The position numbers and the translations under genes were made by a program. A model generated the notes under the pieces. It did no database searches. It saw nothing but the letters and a program-made list of their open reading frames with translations, and was not told where the DNA came from. This document shows, in pieces, positions 8,284 through 17,011 of a stretch of DNA of 42,307 nucleotides (positions within the stretch are counted from its first letter, which is position 1; the number at the start of each line of letters is the position of its first letter). Origin of the DNA: an uncultured Acidobacteriia bacterium (GTDB lineage: Bacteria > Acidobacteriota > Terriglobia > Bryobacterales > Bryobacteraceae); assembly GCA_903923395.1 (NCBI GenBank), contig CAIXXM010000041.1, positions 1 through 42,307 on the forward strand, written 5' to 3'.

Positions 8284-9357
8284 TCAGAACAGCACCAGCC
8301 GGATCGTCAGATATTTCTTCGGACTCTTGTGGACATCCTTCAGCAGATTGGCCAACTCACTGCTCGTGGCATTAAGATTGTCGTAGAGCGACGGATTCAC
8401 CACCAGCTGGCCCAGCGTACCCTGCCCCGCGTTGATCTTGTCCACCACCGTGGTGACCTTCGCCGCGATCTTGTTGAGCTCCGCATAAAGCTGCTCATCC
8501 TTCAGCAACTTGCCCGCCGTCCCCTGCCCCTTATTCAGGTTGTCCAGCATCAGCTTGGCTTCCGCGATGCCCGCGCGCGCCTCGTCATACAGCGCCGGGT
8601 CATACAACAACTTGCCCGCGGATCCGCGGGCCTGCTGCACCTGCGCCAGCATCTCATCCAGCCGCTGGATGGGCCGCCGGATGTCCTTGTAGAGCTCATC
8701 ATCGTAGAGCAAATGGCTGATCGTGCCGTTGCTGTTCCGCACGTCTTTCACAATCTGCTGCAGTTCGCCCGCCGTCGCATTCACCCGGTCATACAGCGAT
8801 TCATCCTTGATCAGCTTGCCGATATTCCCCTGCCCGGTTTCCACCACCGCAAGCAGTGAATCCACCCGGCCCAGAATCGTTTGGAACTGGTTCAGCAGCT
8901 TCGAACTCTGCGAGATGATTTCGGGAATATCCTCCACCTCAATCGCCTGCACCTCGCCACCCGGCTGTATGTGCTTCGGATGGGATCCGCGCGTGATGTC
9001 GATGTACTTCTCACCCAGAATGTTTGAGGATGCAATCGCCGCCGTGGAATCATCTGGAATCAACGTGAGGAACTTATCCTGTATCACCAGATCCAGCAGC
9101 ACCGTCTTCTTCGGGTTCTTCTCGCCCGAGAGCCCCACCTTGCCAATGTGCCCCACCAGAATGCCATTCAGCCGCACCGGCGCATTCTCAGACATACCGG
9201 CCGAGTCACTCAGGTACGTGCGGATGTGAAAGTCGCCGTCAAAGATCGAACCCTGTCCAGTCAGCAGGAAGATCAGCGCGCCCGCGATAATCATCGAGAT
9301 GGTGATCACCACTCCGACCCGAAGCTGTGACCAGAGTACCCGTTTTGGTGATGGCAT
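8284..9357 (-). CDS. mlaD: MlaD/MCE-family lipid transport protein with C-terminal repeats
   Basis: 357 residues: one N-terminal membrane helix (about 12-33), a single MCE domain (about 40-125, with D-S-A-G-M-S-E-N-A-P-V-R-L-N-G and S-N-I-L-G-E-K-Y-I-D-I), then a long helical region. The helical region contains five units of about 34-36 residues, each with a G-x-x-G-K/Q-L-L/I-x-D/N-x-x-L-Y core (first near residue 185, last near residue 330). MCE proteins form periplasmic rings or tubes that carry lipids between membranes and bind the permease and ATPase encoded just upstream. Gap to mlaF is 6 bases. Confidence 0.93.
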   Translation of the reverse strand: MPSPKRVLWSQLRVGVVITISMIIAGALIFLLTGQGSIFDGDFHIRTYLSDSAGMSENAPVRLNGILVGHIGKVGLSGEKNPKKTVLLDLVIQDKFLTLIPDDSTAAIASSNILGEKYIDITRGSHPKHIQPGGEVQAIEVEDIPEIISQSSKLLNQFQTILGRVDSLLAVVETGQGNIGKLIKDESLYDRVNATAGELQQIVKDVRNSNGTISHLLYDDELYKDIRRPIQRLDEMLAQVQQARGSAGKLLYDPALYDEARAGIAEAKLMLDNLNKGQGTAGKLLKDEQLYAELNKIAAKVTTVVDKINAGQGTLGQLVVNPSLYDNLNATSSELANLLKDVHKSPKKYLTIRLVLF

Positions 9358-9363
9358 AGCGCT

Positions 9364-10197
9364 CTACTCTTCTCTCCCGCCCTGTTCAGCCGGCTCCGGA
9401 CGCCGCACAAACTTATCGATGTAGGAATCCGTGGTAAGTTCCAACTCTTCCTGACTGCCTTCGAACACCAGTTTCCCATCCTTCAGCACCATATAGACAG
9501 TGCTGGTGCCTTCGGGCCCCGCTGGTTCCAATCTCCCGGTCTCGGGATTATAGCGGAAATTCGCAATCAAGTTGCCGTCCTGGTAGCGGTGCGTCACAAT
9601 CAGCGACGTACTTTTGTCCGCATCCCGCTCTTTGATCAACAGCGCCATGATCGTGTGGGCCGTGATCGGGTCCAGTCCCGCCGTCGGCGAATCATAATAA
9701 AGCAACTGCGGCTTCGTAACAATGGCACGGGCAATCGCCACACGACGGCGCATGCCTCCCGAAAGCTCACTGGGGTAGCGTTCCAGCGTGTGCTCCAACT
9801 CCACAAAGCGCAGTGAATTCCGCACGGCAGGTTCCATCTCTTCCCGCTTGATGGAAATCGCCTTCTGGTTGAGCAGCGGATAAGCCACATTTTGCGCCAC
9901 CGTCATCGAATCGAACAGCGCGCTTTCCTGAAACAACATGCCAATCCGGCTCCGGACGTCGAACAACTGCTTCTCCGGCATGTTCGTAATGTCCTGATCA
10001 AAAACGAAGACCCGGCCGGACGTCGGGCGAACCAGCCCCATCGCCACCTTGAGCAGCACGGACTTCCCGCTCCCCGCCGCCCCCAGCAGCACACGCGTCT
10101 GCCCCTGCTGCACATCAAACGACATGCGGTCGAGCGCCTTCACCGTTCCTTCGAACGTCACGCAGACATTTTCAAACCGGAGCAGGCTGGGCATCAC
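9364..10197 (-). CDS. mlaF: Lipid-transport ABC ATPase (MlaF-type)
   Basis: 277 residues with a Walker A (L-L-G-A-A-G-S-G-K-S), a Q-loop in M-L-F-Q-E-S-A-L-F, the signature L-S-G-G-M-R-R-R-V-A-I-A-R-A and a Walker B region in L-L-Y-Y-D-S-P-T-A-G-L-D-P. The Walker B acid pair reads D-S rather than D-E, as in some MlaF/Ttg2A relatives. The C-terminus has an extended charged tail. It powers phospholipid movement with the MlaE permease and MlaD ring. Its ATG overlaps the mlaE stop by 4 bases. Confidence 0.94.
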   Translation of the reverse strand: MMPSLLRFENVCVTFEGTVKALDRMSFDVQQGQTRVLLGAAGSGKSVLLKVAMGLVRPTSGRVFVFDQDITNMPEKQLFDVRSRIGMLFQESALFDSMTVAQNVAYPLLNQKAISIKREEMEPAVRNSLRFVELEHTLERYPSELSGGMRRRVAIARAIVTKPQLLYYDSPTAGLDPITAHTIMALLIKERDADKSTSLIVTHRYQDGNLIANFRYNPETGRLEPAGPEGTSTVYMVLKDGKLVFEGSQEELELTTDSYIDKFVRRPEPAEQGGREE

Positions 10198-10958
10198 GAA
10201 GCTGACTGGCTGACGAAGATTTTCCCAATGAACAGATTCAGCACGAAAATAATCACAGACGCGGCCACAACGGCCTGCGTCGTGGCCCGTCCCACACCCT
10301 GCGTGCCGCCGGAGGCCTTCAAACCGTAGTAACAGCCCACCAGCGAAACCGCGAACGCATAGAGGAAGGGCTTCAACAATCCCTGGCCCACGTCATTCCA
10401 CTCCAGCGCCCGCCAGGTGAACGTCCAATATTGCAGCGAAGGCAATCCATAGACCAGCTTGGCGATCACCCAGCCGCCCACCATGCCCACAAAGTCGTCA
10501 ATCACCGTCAGACAGGGCAGCATGATCGCCGTCGCAACCAAACGCGGCGTCACCAACTTCTTCAACGGGTCCGTGCCAAGGGCCCGCATCGCATCAATCT
10601 GTTCGGTGACCTTCATGGAACCCAGCTCACTCGCAATCCCCGAAGAATTGCGCCCCGCCACCATCACGGAAGTCAAGACCGGACCCAGTTCGCGCACCAG
10701 AATGATCGACACCACCTTGCCCGTCTGACCAGTCTGACCGTATTGAGCCAGCGCGCGCCCCATCTGCAGCGCCATCACCGCGCCGGAAAAAAATCCTGTC
10801 AGCAGGACAATGGGAATACTGCCCACACCGATCGAGTCCATCTGGATGAGAATATCGTCCAAATAGTGCGGTTTCCGGCCAATATTGCGGACGGCCTGCC
10901 AGGCAAGTTCGAAGAACTCCTGGATCGCTGCGATTGGGCTCTTGAGAAAGTCGAGCAA
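10194..10958 (-). CDS. mlaE: Lipid-transport permease (MlaE family)
   Basis: 254 residues with five or six hydrophobic segments. The family block R-E-L-G-P-V-L-T-S-V-M-V-A-G-R-N-S-S-G followed by E-L-G-S-M-K-V-T-E-Q-I-D-A is intact, as is the C-terminal G-V-G-R-A-T-T-Q-A-V-V. It is the inner-membrane permease of an MCE transporter. The start is a TTG at 10958. Only 43 bases separate it from the divergent peptidase gene at 11002, so the promoters of both must lie there. It heads the operon mlaE-mlaF-mlaD-deacetylase. Confidence 0.94.
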   Translation of the reverse strand: MLDFLKSPIAAIQEFFELAWQAVRNIGRKPHYLDDILIQMDSIGVGSIPIVLLTGFFSGAVMALQMGRALAQYGQTGQTGKVVSIILVRELGPVLTSVMVAGRNSSGIASELGSMKVTEQIDAMRALGTDPLKKLVTPRLVATAIMLPCLTVIDDFVGMVGGWVIAKLVYGLPSLQYWTFTWRALEWNDVGQGLLKPFLYAFAVSLVGCYYGLKASGGTQGVGRATTQAVVAASVIIFVLNLFIGKIFVSQSAS

Positions 10959-11001
10959 ACTGTTTGGCTACCGCTCCCTTCGGCGATGCTAGCATACGCA
11001 C

Positions 11002-11955
11002 GTGAAGGGCTTAACTGATGTGCCTGGAATTTTGGTCGGACATGCTTCGAATTTCGAGGCATGGAAAGGCTGTACCGCAGTGCTCTGCCCGCCCGACACC
11101 ATCGGGGGTGTGGATGTGCGCGGCTCCGCCACGGGGTCCTCGGAACTCGATGCCCTGAATCCCGGCCACGTCGCGCCATATCTGCATGCCATTGTCCTTT
11201 CTGGAGGCAGCGCTTTCGGTCTGGAAGCCGCCTGCGGCGTGCGCAACTATCTGGAAACGAAGGGCATCGGCTTCGATACCGGTGCCGCCCGCGTCCCCAT
11301 CGTCCCCAGCGCCATTCTCTATGACCTCGGAATCGGCAGTGCTGCCATTCGGCCGGGGCGCGAAATGGGCCTGCAAGCCGCCCGCAACGCCTCGGATGCC
11401 GCCGTCGCCGAGGGCAATATCGGTGCAGGGACCGGCGCCACCGTCGGCAAAATCTTCGGCATGAAACAAGCCATGAAGGGCGGTATCGGCTCCTGTTCAC
11501 TGACCCTCGGCAACGGCGTGCTGGTCGCGGCCTTGGTCGTTGTGAACGCACTGGGGGATGTGATTGACCCGGCCACCGGGAAAATCATCGCGGGCGCAAG
11601 AACCACCCCGGAAGGCAGGGAGTTCGCTGACTCCACCGCCGTCATGCGCCATGGCACCGCGGGCGGCTTCACGAAACACGGCAACACCACCCTCGCCGTG
11701 ATCGCCACCAACGCCCGCCTCACCAAAGTGGAGACCGGCAAGGTGGCCGCACTCGCAGGCATCGGCGTCACCCGGACCATTTCGCCAGTGAACACAATGT
11801 CAGACGGCGACATCACCTTCGCCCTCTCCACCGGCCAGCTGCCGGCGACAGTCGATGCCGTCGGCGTCGCCGCCGCGGAGGCCCTCGCCCAGGCAGTGCT
11901 GCGGGCTGTCCGGGCAGCAAAGACAGCCGCAGGCATTCCCGGGCTTCATTCTTAG
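11002..11955 (+). CDS. P1-family (S58/DmpA-like) peptidase
   Basis: 317 residues from a GTG start. Family features are the opening L-T-D-V-P-G-I-L-V-G-H, G-G-V-D-V-R-G, L-S-G-G-S-A-F-G-L and V-V-V-N-A-L-G-D-V. These proteins are self-cleaving Ntn-type aminopeptidases with a Ser or Thr nucleophile just before the L-V-x-V-N strand. Here the segment reads G-N-G-V-L-V-A-A-L-V-V-V-N, with Leu where I would expect the nucleophile; Ser164 and Ser166 lie a little earlier. Whether self-cleavage still occurs is therefore unclear. No signal peptide is seen. Confidence 0.87.
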   Translation: MKGLTDVPGILVGHASNFEAWKGCTAVLCPPDTIGGVDVRGSATGSSELDALNPGHVAPYLHAIVLSGGSAFGLEAACGVRNYLETKGIGFDTGAARVPIVPSAILYDLGIGSAAIRPGREMGLQAARNASDAAVAEGNIGAGTGATVGKIFGMKQAMKGGIGSCSLTLGNGVLVAALVVVNALGDVIDPATGKIIAGARTTPEGREFADSTAVMRHGTAGGFTKHGNTTLAVIATNARLTKVETGKVAALAGIGVTRTISPVNTMSDGDITFALSTGQLPATVDAVGVAAAEALAQAVLRAVRAAKTAAGIPGLHS

Positions 11956-12033
11956 TGTGTGTTACGGAGCCGCGCTCTAGTGGTCTGATTCACAAATTTA
12001 GTGGATGATTCAGGCCGGAACGTTCCTGGGTCC

Positions 12034-12249
12034 ATCTGTATCTATTGCTTGATGTTCGTGCGTCATCCTGGCGCGCGTGCCCAGGCGAAGACAACTTCCC
12101 GAAACAGGCGGTGTATTCATCCACTTCCGTGGCCGGCGCGGCCATAGCCCAACACGCGGCTGGCAGCCGCATGTCCAAAATCACAACTGATTGTGACTGA
12201 TTATTCCAGACCTTGGAATAATCACCATTCTGTGTGAAGCCCTCCACTA
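12034..12249 (-). repeat. Dispersed hairpin-bearing repeat, copy A
   Basis: This non-coding stretch, read on the minus strand, matches 23231-23452 on the plus strand. It begins at the TAG stop of the TonB gene (CTAGTGGAGGGC against CTAATGGAGTGC) and is alignable to GATACAGATGG. It carries in order a 10-bp stem (GATTATTCCA / TGGAATAATC, loop AGGTC), a 6-bp stem (TCACAA / TTGTGA, loop TCAG) and a 6-bp stem (GCGGCT / AGCCGC, loop GCC). It also has an insertion of about 44 bases relative to the other copy, and its fourth hairpin is broken by one mismatch. An open frame crosses it, but the copies do not keep a shared protein reading well, so I treat it as non-coding. Confidence 0.85.
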
Positions 12250-12996
12250 GTTCAGCGTAAAGTTCACGCTGATCTCCGTAATCACCTGAACCGGCCTGCC
12301 ATTCAGCAGGGTGGGTTGATAACGCCACTGCGCCACCGCATCCAGCGCAGCCCGCGTGAGCAGCGGATGCCCGGAAATCACCTGCAGGTTCTGTATTGTG
12401 CCATCCTCCGCGATCACCGCCTTCAGTAATACAGTCCCCTGCGTGCGGGTCTGCTTCGCGAAGACGGGATAAACCGGGCGCGGCGCATTCACCAGCTTCG
12501 AAGCCTGCACTCCCGTACTGACTTTCAGAGGTGCCGCCGGGCGCTCCACCACCACAGGTTTCGGCTTCGGTTCCGGCTGCGGTTTCGGCGGCGCCACGGG
12601 ACCCGTAATCACCGCCCCCAGCGCATCAGGCAAACCCGCCGTGGGGCCGCTCAGTCCCATGGGCGCGGCACTGCTGTAAGGCAGCGGGTCTGGACTGACG
12701 AGCAGCACCTCCGGCACACGCACCGGCGCAGTAACCGTCCTTGGCAGAGGAAAGCTGGTATGCTGCGGCGTGAGATGCTCTAAGTGCGCAGTCTGTTCCA
12801 CCGGCACGGGCGGCGGAGTAAGTTTATAGATCAGGGGAATGGTAACTGGCGCCTGTAAGTGCAACGCTTCAGGGTGAAGTACCGGGACCAGTAACAACAC
12901 GCCGACTCCCGCAAATTGCACAGTAAGTGAGGCGGCCACAGTCCAGGGCTTCTGCGTGCGCACACGCGTATCGACAAAGGTTTGATCGAACATCAT
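12247..12996 (-). CDS. Energy-transducer TonB family protein
   Basis: 249 residues from the ATG at 12996 (a second ATG follows at 12993), with AAGGAG just upstream. Layout: a short cytoplasmic head, one membrane helix (about 20-40), a proline-rich periplasmic spacer (about 65-150, including P-K-P-Q-P-E-P-K-P-K-P) and a C-terminal TonB domain with P-V-Y-P-V-F-A-K-Q-T-R-T-Q-G-T-V and A-V-A-Q-W-R-Y-Q-P. It should transmit energy from an inner-membrane ExbBD complex to outer-membrane receptors such as the one at 29461-32835. No exbB or exbD is present nearby. Its stop codon lies within the first bases of repeat copy A. Confidence 0.9.
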   Translation of the reverse strand: MMFDQTFVDTRVRTQKPWTVAASLTVQFAGVGVLLLVPVLHPEALHLQAPVTIPLIYKLTPPPVPVEQTAHLEHLTPQHTSFPLPRTVTAPVRVPEVLLVSPDPLPYSSAAPMGLSGPTAGLPDALGAVITGPVAPPKPQPEPKPKPVVVERPAAPLKVSTGVQASKLVNAPRPVYPVFAKQTRTQGTVLLKAVIAEDGTIQNLQVISGHPLLTRAALDAVAQWRYQPTLLNGRPVQVITEISVNFTLN

Positions 12997-13146
12997 GCTG
13001 CTCCTTCGGTAAGTTGGAATTTGCCGATGGTGACCGGTCAGTCGACATTGGGATAGACACCAGGTGCAGATCAGTTGTTCCCTGCTGCCAGGCACTATTC
13101 CCGGAGAAGAACTCGCAGCTCAGGCTTTGGCGTCACCCCGCTCGAA

Positions 13147-13476
13147 TCATTGCGGACATGGCAGCTGCGCAAGCTTTCCTGTCTCCAGTTGCGAATTCCC
13201 AGCAGAACTCCACGCCGGTGTTCCCGTAAGTGGCGTCAGGAAGGCCAGGATCAAGTAGTTCGATTGGCTGCCAGTATTGCTGTTGACCAGATTGAAGCCA
13301 TTCAAGTCGGCCTCCGTCTGGCGCGTGTTGTTGGCCACGGTCCATTCATCGCCAGCTACGATCCCACCTTCAGCATCGGTGGGGGTCATTGTGTATAGAA
13401 TGCCGGCTGCTGAAGCCGTGCCTGTGCCGCAAGCTGCGGCCAGACAAGCGAGAACAACTGCAAACGCGGGAATCAC
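13147..13476 (-). CDS. Small secreted protein of unknown function
   Basis: 109 residues from a GTG start. The first 24 residues look like a signal peptide (hydrophobic A-V-V-L-A-C-L-A-A-A-C, ending A-S-A-A-G). The rest is polar, Asn/Thr/Ser-rich, with W-T-V-A-N-N-T-R-Q and Y-L-I-L-A-F-L-T-P-L. I do not recognise a domain. It lies upstream of the TonB gene on the same strand, 150 bases away. The ribosome-binding site is weak. It could be a truncated member of a secreted family. Confidence 0.4.
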   Translation of the reverse strand: MIPAFAVVLACLAAACGTGTASAAGILYTMTPTDAEGGIVAGDEWTVANNTRQTEADLNGFNLVNSNTGSQSNYLILAFLTPLTGTPAWSSAGNSQLETGKLAQLPCPQ

Positions 13477-13577
13477 ATCCGTTCCAAAACTATCTACCGA
13501 ATCAAATCAACCACTTACCGCACTTACCCCGAAAACCCGCATCTCCCCTCCGCTACCCTCAAGCCGAAAGGATCTCC

Positions 13578-14132
13578 ATGGCACCTGCTCCTCAACTCGC
13601 CCTCTTCTCGCAACGCGACGACGTTCCAGAATCCAGCCGCGACGCCTATCTTCAACTCCGTGACAACCTGCTCGCGGAACTCCAACCCGCTTCCCAGCTC
13701 GAACAAATCCTGGTCCGCGAAATCATCTCTGCCTCCTGGCGTCTCGAACGCTGCGCCCAAATCGAAGCCACACCCGGCGACGAACAGCCGTCCATCGAAC
13801 GCGCACGCACCAGCGCCTTCAGCGTTCTCCACCGCGCTCTCAAGGAACTTCGCACCCTCCAAACCAACCGCGTCGCGGCAGAGGAAACCGGCCACGACAG
13901 CCCGCCCGCCGCATCCCTCACGGAAATCCTGAAAATTACCCGTGCCAGCAAGACCGCCCATCAATCCCGCATGGATGACGCGATTGATGATTACATTTAC
14001 GGCTTCTCCGACGCCCCTCCCCGCATGCCCGTTGCCCGCACCGCACCCTGCCCCTGCGGTTCCGGCAAAAAGTACAAACGCTGTTGCGGCACCACCGCTC
14101 CACCGCTGCTGTCAGCCGCTGCGGCACAATAG
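13578..14132 (+). CDS. SEC-C motif protein
   Basis: 184 residues from an ATG preceded by AAAGGA six bases upstream; a longer upstream reading is not supported. The body is helical and charged (L-Q-L-R-D-N-L-L-A-E-L to R-T-L-Q-T-N-R). The C-terminus carries a zinc-binding SEC-C motif, P-C-P-C-G-S-G-K-K-Y-K-R-C-C-G, as found at the end of SecA and in many stand-alone proteins. Its role is unknown; SEC-C tails commonly bind ribosomes or partner proteins. The polygalacturonase start follows one base after the stop. Confidence 0.85.
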   Translation: MAPAPQLALFSQRDDVPESSRDAYLQLRDNLLAELQPASQLEQILVREIISASWRLERCAQIEATPGDEQPSIERARTSAFSVLHRALKELRTLQTNRVAAEETGHDSPPAASLTEILKITRASKTAHQSRMDDAIDDYIYGFSDAPPRMPVARTAPCPCGSGKKYKRCCGTTAPPLLSAAAAQ

Positions 14133-14133
14133 G

Positions 14134-15414
14134 ATGGTGCGCGCAATCATTCTGCTCCTCCTCGCAGCCACGGCCGTCTTCGCTCAGGACACCCGGACTG
14201 TCACCGAACCCGTGATCCCCGCGGCCTGCAAAACCCTCACAGCCCTATTGCCTCTGCAATTGTCAGAAGCCGATGAGTCGAAGCCGGATACCGCCCGCAT
14301 CCAGGACGCCCTCGACCATTGCGAAAAGGGCAAGGCAGTCGTCCTCACCGGCGGCGGCTTTCTCACCGGCCCCCTGCAACTCCGCGCCGGAGTAACTCTC
14401 GTGGTGGACGCGAAAACCATCCTTTACGCCTCGCGCAATGCCCGCGATTACGATCTCAAACCCGGCTCCTGCGGCACCGTCACCAAAGAAGGTCATGGCT
14501 GCAAGAACATCCTAACCGGAACAAACGTCGCCGACGCAGGAGTCATGGGTGATGGCATCATCGACGGCCGCGGTTACGCCAAAATCCTCGGCCCAAAAGA
14601 CTCCTGGTGGGACCTCGCCCAGGAAGCCAAGGTCAAGAACCTCAACCAAAGCTGCCCCCGTATCCTGCAGCTTGCCAAATGCAATAACTTCACGCTGTAT
14701 AAGATCACACTCAAGAACTCACCGCAGTTCCACGTGGCTTACTCCGGCGGCAACGGCTTCACCGCCTGGGGCGTCACCATTGATACGCCCAAAACAGCCC
14801 GGAATACCGATGGCATTGACCCCGGCAACTCCACGAATGTCACCATCACACATTGCTTCATCAGCACCGGGGATGACAATGTGGCGATCAAAGCGGGCAA
14901 AGGCGCACCCACCACGCACATGACCATCTCGCACAACCACTTTTACTCCGGCCACGGGATGTCCATCGGCAGTGAAACCGATGGTGGTGCCAGTGACATT
15001 CTCGTCACTGACCTTTCCATTGATGGTGCGGACAACGGGATCCGCATCAAGTCCAACTCCAGCAAGGGCGGCCTGGTGAAAGATATCGTGTATGAAGATG
15101 TCTGCATCCGCAACGTGAAGAATCCCATTTATATGGATTCCAACTACTCTTACTTCGGTGACCGCCGGGATCTCCTCCCTATGTTCACCAACATCCAGTT
15201 GCGCAATGTTACCGTCTCCACGCCGGGCAAAGTAACTCTGCAGGGCTTCGATGATGCCCACCGGCTGGGCATGATCTTTGAAAACGTGGTTCTTCCCGCA
15301 GGCACCAAGACCGTGGAAGAGCATGCCGACGTCAAGCGGAACGGAGCAACTCCAAACCCCGGCTGCTCCGCCAAGTTTGTGCCTCTTACTTCACGAACTT
15401 CCGGATCGCGTTAA
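14134..15414 (+). CDS. Secreted glycoside hydrolase family 28 (polygalacturonase-like)
   Basis: 426 residues with a signal peptide (M-V-R-A-I-I-L-L-L-L-A-A-T-A-V-F-A). The right-handed beta-helix enzyme is recognised by R-N-T-D-G-I-D-P-G-N-S, F-I-S-T-G-D-D-N-V-A-I-K (catalytic Asp pair), S-G-H-G-M-S-I-G-S-E-T (His) and G-I-R-I-K-S-N (R-I-K). GH28 enzymes cleave galacturonan backbones of pectin, so this supports plant-polysaccharide degradation. The last 29 bases overlap the convergent FAD oxidoreductase gene. Confidence 0.93.
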   Translation: MVRAIILLLLAATAVFAQDTRTVTEPVIPAACKTLTALLPLQLSEADESKPDTARIQDALDHCEKGKAVVLTGGGFLTGPLQLRAGVTLVVDAKTILYASRNARDYDLKPGSCGTVTKEGHGCKNILTGTNVADAGVMGDGIIDGRGYAKILGPKDSWWDLAQEAKVKNLNQSCPRILQLAKCNNFTLYKITLKNSPQFHVAYSGGNGFTAWGVTIDTPKTARNTDGIDPGNSTNVTITHCFISTGDDNVAIKAGKGAPTTHMTISHNHFYSGHGMSIGSETDGGASDILVTDLSIDGADNGIRIKSNSSKGGLVKDIVYEDVCIRNVKNPIYMDSNYSYFGDRRDLLPMFTNIQLRNVTVSTPGKVTLQGFDDAHRLGMIFENVVLPAGTKTVEEHADVKRNGATPNPGCSAKFVPLTSRTSGSR

Positions 15415-16996
15415 CCGCGGCCGTCTGTGCCGAAGGGACATACTCCATCGTCGCGCCGTTGCGCTTCAAGACAGTAATAAGTGCCTTGGTGTCGATATCC
15501 TGCACCGCGGTCTTGCCCTTGATCGCCAGCCGCGCCGCCACACCGGCAGCCTGGCCCATGATCATGTACTGCGGTTCCATCCGCATGGAGGAATACGCGA
15601 CATGGCTGGCGGAGAAGCACACTGGCACCAGCAGGTTCACCGCTTCACTCTTCTTCGGGGTCAACACCCGGTAGGGGATCTGGTACGGCTTCACGCCCAC
15701 CTGCATGTCACCTTCATTGCGGGCCAGCCCCTGTTCATCCACAATCCGCTCGATGTTATGGGAGTCGCTGTTGTAACTTCCCATCCCGATCGGGTCCGGC
15801 TTGGTCAGTTCGGTCTGCAAATCTTTCTGGATCGCGACATATTCGCCGACCATCCGCCGCGCCTCACGGATATAAAGCTGATAGGGCCAGTAATCATTGT
15901 CCACAAACTCTTCTTTGCAGAGACCCCACTTGTTCACCTCATCATGCAGGGCTTTCGGAATCCGGTCATTATTTGCCAGCGTATATAACAGGCCTGCGAT
16001 GTAGTCTTTGTGCGCCTTCCAGATCTCCGCCCGTTTGGCATAAGTCGCATCCGGATACTCCCAGCTGCCGCCAATGTAATCGGTGGAGACCGCACCATTG
16101 TTGTTGACGTCAGAAGTACCGTTCGGCAGCACATCCACCTTCAACACCGTATTGATTCCCGGAGCCTTGCCTTCCTTCGCCGTACGCGCCTCAATCCAGC
16201 GCAGCAGAATCTCATAACGCTTTGGATCATAGCCAGCCGGTTTCGGGAAGGCCACCTGCTTGCCCGCCACATTGGAAAAACACATCCGGTAGTTATAGGC
16301 CTGCACCAACTTATCGGCCGACCCCGGCGCCGGCGGCTTGTTCGCCGAAACCTCCGGCAGCAGGTTCCCATTGGCATCCCTCGGATTCACATCCACCAGA
16401 AACTGGTGGAACGGCGTCTTATCCCGAACACCCGCGAGCGTTTCGCCATACTGCGCCGTACCCTCGCGCCCCCAGGTGTAACTTACCCCGGATTGCGCCA
16501 TCACATCGCCTTCATAGGAACTGTCAATGAAGATATCTGCGGCATAAGATGCGCCGTCTTCCATCTCGATCTCGGTCAGTTTCAAGCCCGTCTTGCGGAC
16601 TCCACCCTTTTCCTTGAGCCGCTTGCCTTCCACCACGGTCACATTCGCTTCCCGCAGCATCTGCCGGAAGATCTGTTCCGCCACGTGCGGCTCGTGATAC
16701 CAGCTGACCTCATTGCCATATTGGCTCATCCCGTAGTAGCGCCCCACTCGAAAATAGAACTCCAGCGAGTAACCGCCAATCACTTCCTTCTTGCCGAAAT
16801 CAGTGAATCCGAGGCCGCCCGATACCATGCCGCCAATATGTTTGGTCGGCTCAATCAGCGCTGTTTTCAATCCTTCCCGGGCAGAGGACACAGCGGCAAT
16901 CACGCCGCCGGCCGTTCCGCCGTAAACTACAACATCAAACCGGTCAGCAGCCGCGCAGCTGATTACCGAGGCAAGCAATAAAGTGAGTGTCCGCAT
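15386..16996 (-). CDS. Secreted FAD-dependent oxidoreductase (FAD_oxidored type)
   Basis: 536 residues with a signal peptide (about 1-17, ending S-C-A-A-A). The dinucleotide fold V-V-V-Y-G-G-T-A-G-G-V-I-A-A is followed by T-K-H-I-G-G-M-V-S-G-G-L-G, typical of the FAD_oxidored (PF12831) group. Near the C-terminus, M-I-M-G-Q-A-A-G-V-A-A-R-L-A is the second cofactor contact. These proteins are abundant in acidobacteria and planctomycetes beside sugar and sulfatase genes; the substrate is unknown. The SDR gene ends 15 bases before its start, giving a probable two-gene operon. Confidence 0.9.
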   Translation of the reverse strand: MRTLTLLLASVISCAAADRFDVVVYGGTAGGVIAAVSSAREGLKTALIEPTKHIGGMVSGGLGFTDFGKKEVIGGYSLEFYFRVGRYYGMSQYGNEVSWYHEPHVAEQIFRQMLREANVTVVEGKRLKEKGGVRKTGLKLTEIEMEDGASYAADIFIDSSYEGDVMAQSGVSYTWGREGTAQYGETLAGVRDKTPFHQFLVDVNPRDANGNLLPEVSANKPPAPGSADKLVQAYNYRMCFSNVAGKQVAFPKPAGYDPKRYEILLRWIEARTAKEGKAPGINTVLKVDVLPNGTSDVNNNGAVSTDYIGGSWEYPDATYAKRAEIWKAHKDYIAGLLYTLANNDRIPKALHDEVNKWGLCKEEFVDNDYWPYQLYIREARRMVGEYVAIQKDLQTELTKPDPIGMGSYNSDSHNIERIVDEQGLARNEGDMQVGVKPYQIPYRVLTPKKSEAVNLLVPVCFSASHVAYSSMRMEPQYMIMGQAAGVAARLAIKGKTAVQDIDTKALITVLKRNGATMEYVPSAQTAAVNAIRKFVK

Positions 16997-17011
16997 AGAA
17001 CTCCAGATAGT

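Noticed and set aside
8614-8631. 18-base perfect palindrome GCCCGCGGATCCGCGGGC
   Set aside because: It lies within mlaD codons for A-R-G-S-A-G; in GC-rich coding DNA this is plausibly chance.
11990-12328. 112-codon minus-strand frame across repeat copy A and the TonB 3' end
   Set aside because: It overlaps the TonB gene and crosses hairpins; the matching frame in copy B is interrupted differently, so it is likely non-coding.
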